Shown: positions 6,171-13,685, counted from the first letter of the stretch. The stretch: DNA of 14,633 nucleotides from an uncultured Muribaculaceae bacterium (GCA_910586475.1 CAJUHM010000056.1:1-14633); one strand, 5' to 3'. The notes: a model not told the origin generated them from the letters alone. Made by a program: numbers and translations.

Positions 6171-7754
6171 ATGAAAATAAATGCAGTTGTAATTATAGCA
6201 ACTTTAACCATTCTTAACTCTTGCGGCGGCGGAGGATCGCGATCGGCGGCAGGTTCCGGTGTGGATTCCGACTCGGTTGCCGTGGCTCAGCCCGTTCAGC
6301 CTCTTATAGAAAGACTGCCCGACACGGCCTACGCATCCGTTTCCGGCCTTGCCTACAAGGTGGATCGCCTTGCCGATTCTGTTTCTGGAGAGGTCTGTTC
6401 GCTTGCCGATCTCTATGCTGACGCACCCGGCGCATTCACCTTCCGCGGTGGCATTCAGCGCTGTGCCGATTTTGGTGGTAAAGTTTCCGGAACGCCTTCC
6501 GAAATAAAAGTCGAATGGGTGTTTCGCACTCAGGAAGACTACAGCGAGACCTCTGTCGGACGGTGGGGCGGTGGGACCGGATGGACCGGCCAGCCTCTCT
6601 ATGTCGAATGGCCCGACTCCTCCTTGCGCCGTCTGCGTGAGACCGGTGCTGTCGACGGAAAATTTTCAGGAAAGGAAATAATGGTCGGCTCCATTTACGG
6701 CAGTGTCTATTTTATCGACTATGAGACCGGAGCAGCCTCGCGCAAGGCAATTCCTGTCGGCAATCCGATAAAAGGCACGATCTCGCTCGACCCCACGCTG
6801 AACGGCAATCTCTATGTCGGACAGGGAGTCCCCGGCAAACGCCCGTTCGGAGCTCTGGCGATTGATCTCTACAAAAATGAGCAGTTTCACTTCTTTGCCG
6901 AAGACCCCAAAGCCCAGCGTCGCTGGGGAGCCTACGACTCCTCCCCTTTGCGCGTCGGGCAGTTCCTGTTCCGTCCCGGCGAAAACGGTGGAATCTACAA
7001 ACTGATCGCTCAGCCCGGCAAGCTCACAATGCATTCCGTTTTGCGCTACACCGTCCGCGGTGCGGCTCCCGGAATAGAATCATCAATGGCGGTTTATGCC
7101 AACTATGGCTTCACGGCCGACAACCACGGCAACATCCTCGCTTTCAATCTCGACACGATGAAACCAGTCTGGATGTACGCCTTGGGCGATGACATTGACG
7201 CATCTCCCGTGATTGCTGTTGAAGACGACGGCGTGCCCTATCTCTATGTCGGCTGCGAGATCGATCTGCAGGATGCCGGTTCGGCCAAGTTCGTAAAACT
7301 CAATGCGCTGAACGGCAGTGAGGTTTGGAAGGCAGACATCGAGGGACGGCGCAAGAATATCGAAAAGAAGCATTTCGACGGCGGCTTCTATGCGAGCGCG
7401 CTTCTCGGAACCGGCAATTGCGAGGACCTGATATTCTCCAATTGCGTTAAAAACACCAATGGACAGAACGGCGTTCTGGTTGCGATCGACCGCCGTTCCG
7501 GCAAGATTGTCTATGAGACTCCATTAAAATATTATGCCTGGTCTTCGCCGGTGAGATTCACCAACGAACGCGATGAAATGTTTATCGTGACTGGCGACTG
7601 CTCAGGAAACATTTATATCATCAACGGAAAAGATGGCAAGATAATTTCAACCGCCTCGGTTGGCAGCAACTTCGAGTCATCGCCTGTGGTCGTGGGCAAT
7701 ACGCTCGTTGTCGGATCACGCGGAAATTCCATCTTTAAAATCAAAATCCAATGA
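6171..7754 (+). CDS. PQQ-like beta-propeller lipoprotein (BamB-like fold)
   Basis: A 527-residue envelope lipoprotein. The signal MKINAVVIIATLTILNSC puts the acylated cysteine at 18, followed by a Gly/Ser-rich tether. From about residue 95 the protein shows repeats typical of seven- or eight-bladed quinoprotein-type propellers: VYFIDYETGA, GNILAFNLDTMKPVWMYALG, FVKLNALNGSEVWKADI, GVLVAIDRRSGKIVYETPL, GNIYIINGKDGKIIST and, at the end, TLVVGSRGNSIFKIKI. Such folds serve as protein scaffolds (BamB) or bind PQQ in dehydrogenases. No clear PQQ-ligand or calcium motif was noticed, so a binding or scaffold role is more likely. It is the first gene of a three-gene operon and overlaps the hydrolase gene by ATGA. 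It is longer than BamB (about 390) and is not called BamB. Confidence 0.88.
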   Translation: MKINAVVIIATLTILNSCGGGGSRSAAGSGVDSDSVAVAQPVQPLIERLPDTAYASVSGLAYKVDRLADSVSGEVCSLADLYADAPGAFTFRGGIQRCADFGGKVSGTPSEIKVEWVFRTQEDYSETSVGRWGGGTGWTGQPLYVEWPDSSLRRLRETGAVDGKFSGKEIMVGSIYGSVYFIDYETGAASRKAIPVGNPIKGTISLDPTLNGNLYVGQGVPGKRPFGALAIDLYKNEQFHFFAEDPKAQRRWGAYDSSPLRVGQFLFRPGENGGIYKLIAQPGKLTMHSVLRYTVRGAAPGIESSMAVYANYGFTADNHGNILAFNLDTMKPVWMYALGDDIDASPVIAVEDDGVPYLYVGCEIDLQDAGSAKFVKLNALNGSEVWKADIEGRRKNIEKKHFDGGFYASALLGTGNCEDLIFSNCVKNTNGQNGVLVAIDRRSGKIVYETPLKYYAWSSPVRFTNERDEMFIVTGDCSGNIYIINGKDGKIISTASVGSNFESSPVVVGNTLVVGSRGNSIFKIKIQ

Positions 7755-8677
7755 TCAAACGAATTTTCTTCTCTCTGATTTTTGCAATTCTCCTCTCTTC
7801 TGTCGCTTTCGCCGGCCGCACCTCCGCCCACCGTGGGACAGTCCGCGATGCCTATAACTTCTGGCTTGTCGAACCCGACGACAGCATGGAGGCTAAGCCT
7901 GTCTTTATCTTCCTTCATGGAGCCAGCCTCTGTGGCAACGACCTCAACAAAGTGAAACGCTACGGAACTCTCGACGCTGTCCAGAAAGGACGCGAACTCG
8001 ACGCCTATGTGATCGCACCCCAGAATCCCGGCGGAGCATGGAGTCCCCAAAAAGTCATGAACATACTGAAATGGGTTGAGGATTACTACAACGTGGACTA
8101 TGACCGCATCTACGTGCTCGGAATGAGTCTCGGCGGCTACGGCGCAATCGATTTCGCAGCCACCTATCCTGAGGATGTAGCAGCCGCTATGGCATTCTGC
8201 GGCGGTGGCTCCGTTAAGGATCTGTCCGGGCTCAACAGTGTGCCGCTGTGGATTGTCCACGGAACAGCCGACCGCGCTGTCAGTGTCAGCCAGAGCGATC
8301 GCGTCGTCGAGGCGATGCGCAGTGCCGACAGTTCGACCCCTCGACTTGTCTATGACCGCATTCCGGGCATGAACCACTCCCAGCCAGCCCGCCTGTTCTA
8401 TCTTTCTGAGACCTACGAATGGCTGCTTTCCCACAGTCTTAAGGACGAAAATCGACCCGTGGCCGAATCCTTTAAGATCTCTAACGATCTGATGCGCACA
8501 GCCTATAGTGGTCTGCGCTCCTCGGGCAAGCGTTCTTCATCCTCTGCCGCAGCTAGTCCGACAGCATCGGCTAAAGCAAAAACGCCGGTTCGCAATTCCG
8601 AAAAATACAAACAGCGCGCTTCGCGCATGGCATCTTCCGGCTCGGTCCGCAAATCCAGAAAATCCCGCAACTCATGA
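7751..8677 (+). CDS. Secreted alpha/beta hydrolase (esterase-like) with basic tail
   Basis: A 308-residue exported serine hydrolase. A signal peptide (1-21, ending SVAFA) precedes an alpha/beta-hydrolase domain resembling poly-hydroxyalkanoate or feruloyl-esterase-like phospholipase/carboxylesterases. Visible are FLHGAS (55-59, oxyanion region), the nucleophile elbow GMSLGG with Ser126, the acid Asp174 in HGTADRAV and His209 in GMNHSQ, a complete triad. Residues from about 256 to the end form a Ser/Ala/Lys/Arg-rich low-complexity tail not expected in the family. The ATG overlaps the stop of the propeller gene (ATGA), and its own TGA overlaps the next ATG the same way. The substrate is unknown; a cell-envelope or dietary ester is plausible. 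Confidence 0.88.
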   Translation: MIKRIFFSLIFAILLSSVAFAGRTSAHRGTVRDAYNFWLVEPDDSMEAKPVFIFLHGASLCGNDLNKVKRYGTLDAVQKGRELDAYVIAPQNPGGAWSPQKVMNILKWVEDYYNVDYDRIYVLGMSLGGYGAIDFAATYPEDVAAAMAFCGGGSVKDLSGLNSVPLWIVHGTADRAVSVSQSDRVVEAMRSADSSTPRLVYDRIPGMNHSQPARLFYLSETYEWLLSHSLKDENRPVAESFKISNDLMRTAYSGLRSSGKRSSSSAAASPTASAKAKTPVRNSEKYKQRASRMASSGSVRKSRKSRNS

Positions 8678-9213
8678 TCCATTCAGTATGTCCGGTTAGA
8701 GAGAAGCCGGACCGGTTTGAATCCTCTCTTCAAGAAAAAATCTATGCCGGGCTCGATCAGCTCGGCATAGATTTTGAAAGAGTATCCTGCGGAGCTGCTG
8801 TCACAATCGAACAGTGCCAGGCAATTGAAGCGGCTCTTCGGGTGCCCGTTGTCAAGACGCTTTTTGTGGCCAACCGTCAGCTGACGCGTTTTCATCTCAT
8901 TGTGCTTCCGGGTGACAAGTCATTTGTAACAAAGACTTTCAGCAAGGCAAGGGGTGTGTCGCGGGTTTCTTTCGTTGCTCCTGAGTTATTGATGGAGATG
9001 CTGTCGACGCCTGTCGGTGGAGCTTCGCCTCTTTCGATGCTTGCTGATTCCTCTCGTCAGGTTGAGCTTGTTGTCGATTCGCAGGTGATGGCGATGACTG
9101 AGATTACCTGTCCGGCGGCTACTCCCAACGACTATCTGCGTCTGTCGGCGTTCGACCTCTTCAATCGTTTCCTCCCTGCATTCGGCATCACCCCTGTCAT
9201 TGTCGCGCTCTGA
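8674..9213 (+). CDS. YbaK/ProX-type aminoacyl-tRNA deacylase (ProXp-ala-like)
   Basis: A 179-residue cytosolic protein of the YbaK/ProRS-editing superfamily. Members hydrolyse mischarged tRNAs, and the ProXp-ala group clears Ala-tRNAPro. Typical features are LGIDFERVSCGAAVTIEQ, the basic strand VVKTLFVANRQ, HLIVLPGDKSF, the GVSRVSFVAPELLMEML block and the GGASPLSML loop. The expected late active-site motif HPN appears here as ATPND (about 149-153), with Thr in the His position, and the KN pair of the first strand reads KT, so specificity or activity may differ. The first 12 residues are extra. The gene is last in the operon, with a 4-base overlap to the hydrolase. The pairing with two envelope proteins is probably transcriptional convenience. 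Confidence 0.85.
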   Translation: MIHSVCPVREKPDRFESSLQEKIYAGLDQLGIDFERVSCGAAVTIEQCQAIEAALRVPVVKTLFVANRQLTRFHLIVLPGDKSFVTKTFSKARGVSRVSFVAPELLMEMLSTPVGGASPLSMLADSSRQVELVVDSQVMAMTEITCPAATPNDYLRLSAFDLFNRFLPAFGITPVIVAL

Positions 9214-9225
9214 CCCCACCGTCCT

Positions 9226-9248
9226 CCCCCTGTCGTCGATTGCGGGGG
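9226..9248 (+). terminator. Weak candidate terminator of the 6171-9213 operon
   Basis: Thirteen bases past the stop, CCCCC (9226-9230) can pair with GGGGG (9244-9248) around a 13-base loop. There is no clear T-run after it, only CTTCTCT, so Rho-type termination or a role for the antisense hairpin at 9286-9323 is equally possible. Confidence 0.35.
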
Positions 9249-9285
9249 CTTCTCTGATCTCGGACTTCTATTCCCGTTGTCATAT

Positions 9286-9323
9286 AAAAATCGAACCCCA
9301 CAGTGTTTGAAGCCACTGTGAGG
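9286..9323 (-). terminator. Intrinsic terminator of rplU-rpmA
   Basis: On the minus strand, CCTCACAGTG pairs with CACTGTGGGG (a 10-bp stem including one G-U; 9323-9314 and 9305-9296) around the loop GCTTCAAA. After five bases it runs into TTTTT (9290-9286). It lies about 50 bases after the rpmA stop. Confidence 0.7.
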
Positions 9324-9340
9324 CCCGACTAAGGGGGAAA

Positions 9341-9364
9341 TATAACAGTCTGTTATACTGTTAT
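9341..9364. repeat. Inverted repeat TATAACAG / CTGTTATA in the rpmA 3' region
   Basis: TATAACAG (9341-9348) and CTGTTATA (9350-9357) form an 8-bp inverted repeat around a single T, and a further CTGTTAT follows at 9358-9364. It sits between the rpmA stop and the terminator. It could be a protein-binding palindrome or an RNA stem using the outer copy. No function is known. Confidence 0.5.
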
Positions 9365-9371
9365 TGATTCT

Positions 9372-9632
9372 TTATGCTTCAACGGGCTGTACGTTGATGA
9401 AACGACGGCCGTTCTTGCCTTCAGTGAAAACAACTGTGCCGTTGATGAGAGCATAGAGTGTGTGGTCCTTGCCCATGCCGACATTCAGACCGGGATGGTG
9501 CACTGTGCCACGCTGACGTTTCAGAATGTTGCCGGCTTTGCAGAATTGGCCACCAAAAATCTTAACGCCGAGTCGTTTGCTTTCCGATTCACGACCGTTC
9601 TTAGAACTACCTACACCTTTCTTATGTGCCAT
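9372..9632 (-). CDS. rpmA: 50S ribosomal protein L27
   Basis: An 86-residue ribosomal protein that lies near the peptidyl-transferase centre. The N-terminus MAHKKGVGSSKNGRESESKR is the standard L27 start, followed by KIFGGQFCKAGNILKRQRGT and HPGLNVGMGKDHTLYAL, which are invariant in the family. There is no removable N-terminal extension like that of Firmicutes. It follows rplU after a 20-base gap in the same transcript. The length is normal. Confidence 0.98.
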   Translation of the reverse strand: MAHKKGVGSSKNGRESESKRLGVKIFGGQFCKAGNILKRQRGTVHHPGLNVGMGKDHTLYALINGTVVFTEGKNGRRFINVQPVEA

Positions 9633-9652
9633 TGTCTTTTAGATTTTTGAGA

Positions 9653-9973
9653 TTAAGCAACTACTTCTTTAATTAACACTTTTGTGAAATACTGGCGATG
9701 GCCGTTTTTGCGACGGTAACCTTTGCGACGTTTTTTCTTGAAAACGATCACTTTGTCTCCCTTTACGAGCGGAGTGAGCACTTCACATACAACTTTTGCG
9801 CCGTCTACTGTCGGGGCGCCTACCTTAACGTTACCTTCGGCTTCAGCGAGGAGAACACGGTCGAATTCAACTTTGTCTCCTTCTTTAACGGCTTCGCCCA
9901 GATAATGAACATACAAGAACTTCTCGGCTTCTGCCTTGAACTGCTGTCCCTGAATTTCTACGATTGCGTACAT
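9653..9973 (-). CDS. rplU: 50S ribosomal protein L21
   Basis: A 106-residue ribosomal protein binding 23S rRNA. The start MYAIVEIQGQQFKAE and the C-terminal block VIVFKKKRRKGYRRKNGHRQ are L21 hallmarks. It is the first gene of rplU-rpmA, a nearly universal bacterial pair. The start at 9973 is fixed by the conserved N-terminus. No Shine-Dalgarno sequence is seen, and an A/T-rich leader is usual in Bacteroidetes. Confidence 0.98.
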   Translation of the reverse strand: MYAIVEIQGQQFKAEAEKFLYVHYLGEAVKEGDKVEFDRVLLAEAEGNVKVGAPTVDGAKVVCEVLTPLVKGDKVIVFKKKRRKGYRRKNGHRQYFTKVLIKEVVA

Positions 9974-10060
9974 TGGTTTGATTAATACGTTTTTAGGTTA
10001 CTCCGAAAGGCGGCTGATGCGAGGTCTGATCAGCTCTTTATCGAGCCCTTCATGGAAAAA
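9974..10060 (-). promoter_or_regulatory. Structured leader of rplU, candidate autoregulatory element
   Basis: The inferred transcript start near 10060 leaves a leader of about 87 bases. It contains GCTGAT/ATCAGC (a 6-bp stem, 10034-10029 with 10018-10013, 10-base loop) and GCTC/GAGC (10046-10043 with 10036-10033). The two stems share bases 10033-10034 and so exclude each other. Ribosomal-protein leaders often bind the protein product, but that function is inferred here and the stems are short. Confidence 0.35.
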
Positions 10061-10066
10061 TTCTCA

Positions 10067-10097
10067 CAAAATTAGTGATTTTTATCCGAATAACAAA
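10067..10097 (-). promoter_or_regulatory. Perfect Bacteroidetes promoter of rplU-rpmA
   Basis: On the minus strand TTTG (10097-10094), exactly 19 bases, then TAATTTTG (10074-10067) match the -33 and -7 consensus of the Bacteroidetes housekeeping sigma factor without error. It drives rplU, about 90 bases downstream, as expected for a highly expressed ribosomal operon. Confidence 0.85.
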
Positions 10098-10127
10098 ATT
10101 TTTCTCCCGTTTTTCATCCTTTTTCAC

Positions 10128-10143
10128 CCACGGCCGGCCGCGG
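10128..10143 (-). terminator. GC hairpin just after the MalY-type gene
   Basis: Minus strand CCGCGG, loop CCGG, CCGTGG forms a 6-bp stem one base after the stop at 10145. The following bases are GTGAAAAAGG, with no T-run, so it may stabilise the 3' end rather than terminate. It lies upstream of the rplU promoter. Confidence 0.35.
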
Positions 10144-10144
10144 C

Positions 10145-11326
10145 TCAGCAGCGCATCTCATGCAGTAGCTCGACCAGACGCTCTGTGGCCGTTCTCAGCA
10201 GTTTGCGCGGACACGCAAGATTGATCCTGATGAATCCTTCGCCTTCCGGACCATACATCGTTCCCGGATTGAGCATCACCTTTTTTCTTCTCAGAAGGGC
10301 TTCTGTGACTGCTTCGGCCTGTAGACCTGTCGGTCTGATGTCGAGCCATGCGAGGTAGGTTGCCTCAAGAGGGGCAAGGCGGCATTGCGGAACGGCACGT
10401 GCTATCGTCTCGCTAAGCTCGCGATAGTTTCCATAGATATATGATTTCAATGCCTCAAGCCACGGCTTCCCCTCGCTGTATGCGGCTATGGTGGCGACGA
10501 CCCCGAACGGGTTGACATCGCAGACCTCATTGATATTGATGGCGCGGTCTATTCGTGCACGTGTTTCCGGATCCGGGGCCAGGATATTGGCAATATGGAG
10601 CCCTGCTATATTGAAGGCTTTCGACGCGGAGACGCATGTGGCGCTGTTACGGGCGAATGCGTCGCCCAGTGACGCGAAAGGAGTGTAATGGTGATCGCCG
10701 AACGTGAGTTCGCAATGGATCTCGTCGGAGATGACAAAAACTCCGTTGTCAAGACAGATGCGTCCTACTCGTTCGAGTTCCTTACGCGTCCAGCAGCGTC
10801 CCGACGGATTGTGGGGATTGCAGAGAAGAAGCAGCGTGGTGTCCGGATGTGCGGCCAGACGTTCCAGCCCTTCGAAATCGATGCGGAAAGTGCCGTCCGG
10901 ATCGTTGATCAGCGGATTGGAGGCAAGAACGCAATCATTGTTGCGGATCGACGAGTAGAAGCAGTTGTAGGCCGGTGTCTGGGAGATCACTCTGTCGCCC
11001 GGACGCGTCATTGCCTTTATGATGGCCGACACGGCCGGAACTACGCCGCTGGTGTAGACGAACCAGTCGCGCTCGATTTCAAGCGAGTGTTCGGTGCGAA
11101 ACCAGCTGACGACCGCGTCGTAATAATCCTCTCCCACGTAAGTGTAGCCGAAAATCCCTTGCCCGACTCTCTTCTCGAGCGCGCTGATGATGGCGGGTGC
11201 TGTCTTGAAATCCATGTCTGCAACCCAGAGCGGAATAGCCTCCGGATCCTCAGGTGTGTCCCACTTGTAGGAGCCGGTCCCGCGACGGTTTATAATCGTG
11301 TCGAAATCAAAAGCAGTATTGTCCAT
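10145..11326 (-). CDS. MalY/PatB-type PLP-dependent C-S lyase or aminotransferase
   Basis: A 393-residue fold-type I PLP enzyme of the cytosol. MalY/PatB proteins cleave C-S bonds of cystathionine or cysteine conjugates, releasing a thiol, pyruvate and ammonia; some act as aminotransferases. Motifs in order: FDFDTIINRRGTGSYKWD (6-23), PLWVADMDF (32-40), CNPHNPSGR with Asn170 and Asn173, the PLP-ring Asp201 in ISDEIHCEL, the Schiff-base Lys236 in SASKAFNIAGL and the carboxylate-binding Arg367 in GFIRINLACPR. Length is normal for the family. It is third in the unit after DUF3737 and MATE genes; its start overlaps the MATE stop by 20 bases. The conserved N-terminus requires this start, so the overlap is real. 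Confidence 0.93.
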   Translation of the reverse strand: MDNTAFDFDTIINRRGTGSYKWDTPEDPEAIPLWVADMDFKTAPAIISALEKRVGQGIFGYTYVGEDYYDAVVSWFRTEHSLEIERDWFVYTSGVVPAVSAIIKAMTRPGDRVISQTPAYNCFYSSIRNNDCVLASNPLINDPDGTFRIDFEGLERLAAHPDTTLLLLCNPHNPSGRCWTRKELERVGRICLDNGVFVISDEIHCELTFGDHHYTPFASLGDAFARNSATCVSASKAFNIAGLHIANILAPDPETRARIDRAININEVCDVNPFGVVATIAAYSEGKPWLEALKSYIYGNYRELSETIARAVPQCRLAPLEATYLAWLDIRPTGLQAEAVTEALLRRKKVMLNPGTMYGPEGEGFIRINLACPRKLLRTATERLVELLHEMRC

Positions 11327-12770
11327 GACCGTTTTTTTTGACTGGTTGTGAAGTTTCTTTGTAAAAGCGTGGGTTCAGCAGGAGGATCAGGAAGATCAGA
11401 CCGCGGAAACATAGTTCGACACACATCGCGATCCACACTCCTTTAAGCCCCATTGTCGAAACCAGAAGAGTGGCAAGCGTCAGTCTGACGAGCCAGATGC
11501 TCCCGAGATTGATGATGGAGGGCAGCATGGTGCGCCCCATTCCGACGAAGAAGCCGTAGGTGATGATGGCGGCGGCGAACATCGGCTCGGCCCACGCTTC
11601 GATTCTGAGAATCTCCGCCCCGAGGATTCTGATATCCTCGACTGGCGACATGATCCCTATTATATGTGGTGCGAAATAATATAAAACCATTCCGAGAACA
11701 CCCATGACGACCATTCCCGATCCGACTGTTATATGTCCGAATGAACGCATCAGCTTTCGTCGGCCGGCGCCGATACACTGTCCTGAAAGCGTCGTTGCGG
11801 CCTCTCCGATGCCGACCCCCGGCATGTAGCAGAGGCTCTCGGCTACAACGGCGAAAGAGTTTGCGGCGATCGCTACGACCCCAAGCGGCGCTACGATGAA
11901 CGTCAGCAGGATCTGCGCTCCGCAGATGGCCACATGTTCAAGCCCGATCGGCACTCCGATTCTTGTGGCCTGCCGAAGTATGCTGCGCGTGGGTATGAAT
12001 GATCCCCTGTGTCCCCTGATACGTAGCGGTTTGTAGTGGCAGCAGAGATAGAATATCATTGCGGTGGCCGTAACGGTTTCGGCCAGAACCGTAGCCAGTG
12101 CTGCCCCCTTGACACCCATTCCTGCTCCAGGAATCGTCAGCGCGATTCCGGCCGGATCGACTTCGCGTGTCGGAAAAATCAGGAAGAAGTTCAGAATGAC
12201 GTCGAGCAGACACATCATCACGTTCAGCATGCTCGGGACCTTCATGTTGCCTGCGCAGCGGAGCATCGCGCCGCCAAGGAAATTGAGCTGCAGCGCCGGA
12301 AGGAAGAGGGAGAAGATGAAAAAATAGGTGCTCGCATCGTTGTGGATCGAGCTGTCGGCACGAAGCCAGGAGGGGAGGGGCGCTGAAATGATCATCCCGA
12401 TGACTCCGAGAACGATGCTGAACGAAAGCACTGAAAGAATCGACTGTCTGAGGATCGCGCGGGCGCGGTCGAAATTGCCCGCTCCGACCTGATGGGCGAC
12501 CTGGACGGAAAATGCCGTGGCACACGACGAGAGAAGCCCCCACATTAACCATGTGGAGGTTGAGACCAGACCTATGGCTGCCGAGGGTTCGGCGCCGAGG
12601 CTCCCGACCATTGATGCGTCGATATATTGCATGGCGATCGCCGAAAATTGTGCGACTATTGCCGGAAAACTCAGCATCGCTGTCAGCTGCAGCCGTTGTC
12701 GGATAGATAGTGGTTTATTTTCTCTGATTCGTGAAAGAAGAAGTTCGGTCTTCGTTGAGGGTTGACTCAT
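11307..12770 (-). CDS. MATE family efflux transporter, second copy
   Basis: A 487-residue inner-membrane protein with about 12 hydrophobic segments and a cytosolic N-terminal stretch of some 25 residues. Family patterns include MLSFPAIVAQFSAIAMQYIDASMVGSLGAEPSAAIG, with the usual Asp near the first helices, then VQVAHQVGAGNFDRAR and GEAATTLSGQCIGAGRRK. It should export an unknown compound by cation antiport. It lies 38 bases after the DUF3737 gene and overlaps the MalY-type gene by 20 bases, so all three probably share one transcript. The export of a thiol or amino-acid derivative made by the lyase is a possible role (inference). The weak ribosome site suggests coupling or low expression. Confidence 0.93.
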   Translation of the reverse strand: MSQPSTKTELLLSRIRENKPLSIRQRLQLTAMLSFPAIVAQFSAIAMQYIDASMVGSLGAEPSAAIGLVSTSTWLMWGLLSSCATAFSVQVAHQVGAGNFDRARAILRQSILSVLSFSIVLGVIGMIISAPLPSWLRADSSIHNDASTYFFIFSLFLPALQLNFLGGAMLRCAGNMKVPSMLNVMMCLLDVILNFFLIFPTREVDPAGIALTIPGAGMGVKGAALATVLAETVTATAMIFYLCCHYKPLRIRGHRGSFIPTRSILRQATRIGVPIGLEHVAICGAQILLTFIVAPLGVVAIAANSFAVVAESLCYMPGVGIGEAATTLSGQCIGAGRRKLMRSFGHITVGSGMVVMGVLGMVLYYFAPHIIGIMSPVEDIRILGAEILRIEAWAEPMFAAAIITYGFFVGMGRTMLPSIINLGSIWLVRLTLATLLVSTMGLKGVWIAMCVELCFRGLIFLILLLNPRFYKETSQPVKKNGHGQYCF

Positions 12771-12808
12771 AAATTATCGTTGGTGGAGGACTCTTGTGCG
12801 GTATCTTC

Positions 12809-13651
12809 TCAGAGGGTGATGATTCGGCAGTCGGCCGGTTGCCGGATATTCTCGTCAATAATGATCTCTCCGACTGAATCGGCCTTGATCTCGCCCGACG
12901 TCGGATTTTTTATGCTGGTGACATTGCCGCGGATCGTTGCGTGAACGGTCGATTCCTCGAACGCCAGATCCGCGTCGGGAGCCATGGTGCAGTTCTCAAT
13001 TATGAGGTTGTCGCAGTAACACAGCGGCTGAGTTCCCTTGATGTGGCAGTTGATCAGGTGCAGATTGCGTGAATGCCAGCCGAGATATTCGCCGTCAAGC
13101 ACCGAATCTCTCACTGTCACATCGACGCTCCCCCAGAACGCATCCTTGGAATCGATGTGCGCATTGCTGATCTCGACATTCTTGCAATACTGAAACGAAT
13201 AGTTCCCCTGCTGGAGGTAACGGTCTATTCTGATGTCGGAGGAGTGCATGAAGAGATAGTCGGCATTGCCTACTTCGACGTCGGTCAGTTCGACACCGCG
13301 GCAGTGCCACAGTGTTTCCTGAGCGTCTGGAATGCGCACGTTTCTCAGACGGAGATTCTTCATTTCGCGGAACATTTTCGGCGCCTCGACAACAGTGTCG
13401 GTCATCTCCAGATCCGACGAATACCATAGGGCCGCTCTCGCTCCAGGAGTGAAAAGACAGTTGCTGATGCGGAATCCATCGACATGCCAGAATGGATATT
13501 TCCCTTCGAAGCGGCAGTTGTCGGCCTCTATGTTGCTGCATTCTTTAAGTGCTGATTCGCCGGCATGGATGGTAACGCCTGTAAGTCGCAGATCGCGCGA
13601 GGCAAACAACGGACGTTCACCTCCGAATTCCCTGTTTTCAATTACTTTCAT
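12809..13651 (-). CDS. DUF3737 family protein, right-handed beta-helix-like
   Basis: A 280-residue protein of the uncharacterised DUF3737 family. The start MKVIENREFGGERPLFASRDLRL is a typical family beginning. The chain (about 10-245) repeats short hydrophobic strands about every 20 residues, with turns such as NIEADNCRFEG, FRISNCLF, LEMTDTVVEA, NLRLRNVRI and NLIIENCTM; this resembles a stacked beta-helix. A Trp-His pair recurs (FWHVDGF, TLWHCRG, LGWHSRN), and many Cys residues face these turns. There is no signal peptide, so it is cytosolic. No function or catalytic residue can be named. It is the first gene of the unit with MATE and MalY-type genes and has its own promoter candidate. Confidence 0.85.
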   Translation of the reverse strand: MKVIENREFGGERPLFASRDLRLTGVTIHAGESALKECSNIEADNCRFEGKYPFWHVDGFRISNCLFTPGARAALWYSSDLEMTDTVVEAPKMFREMKNLRLRNVRIPDAQETLWHCRGVELTDVEVGNADYLFMHSSDIRIDRYLQQGNYSFQYCKNVEISNAHIDSKDAFWGSVDVTVRDSVLDGEYLGWHSRNLHLINCHIKGTQPLCYCDNLIIENCTMAPDADLAFEESTVHATIRGNVTSIKNPTSGEIKADSVGEIIIDENIRQPADCRIITL

Positions 13652-13685
13652 ATCGGATGTATTGGATGGGTGTTGTAATTTTTTG

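Noticed and set aside
7613..8434. Long minus-strand frame of 273 codons antisense to the hydrolase
   Set aside because: The opposite strand carries a full signal peptide and catalytic triad, and the antisense frame shows no family motif.
10688..11341. Plus-strand frame of 217 codons antisense to the MalY-type gene
   Set aside because: It mirrors a conserved PLP enzyme and has no motif. High GC at codon third positions commonly creates such open frames.
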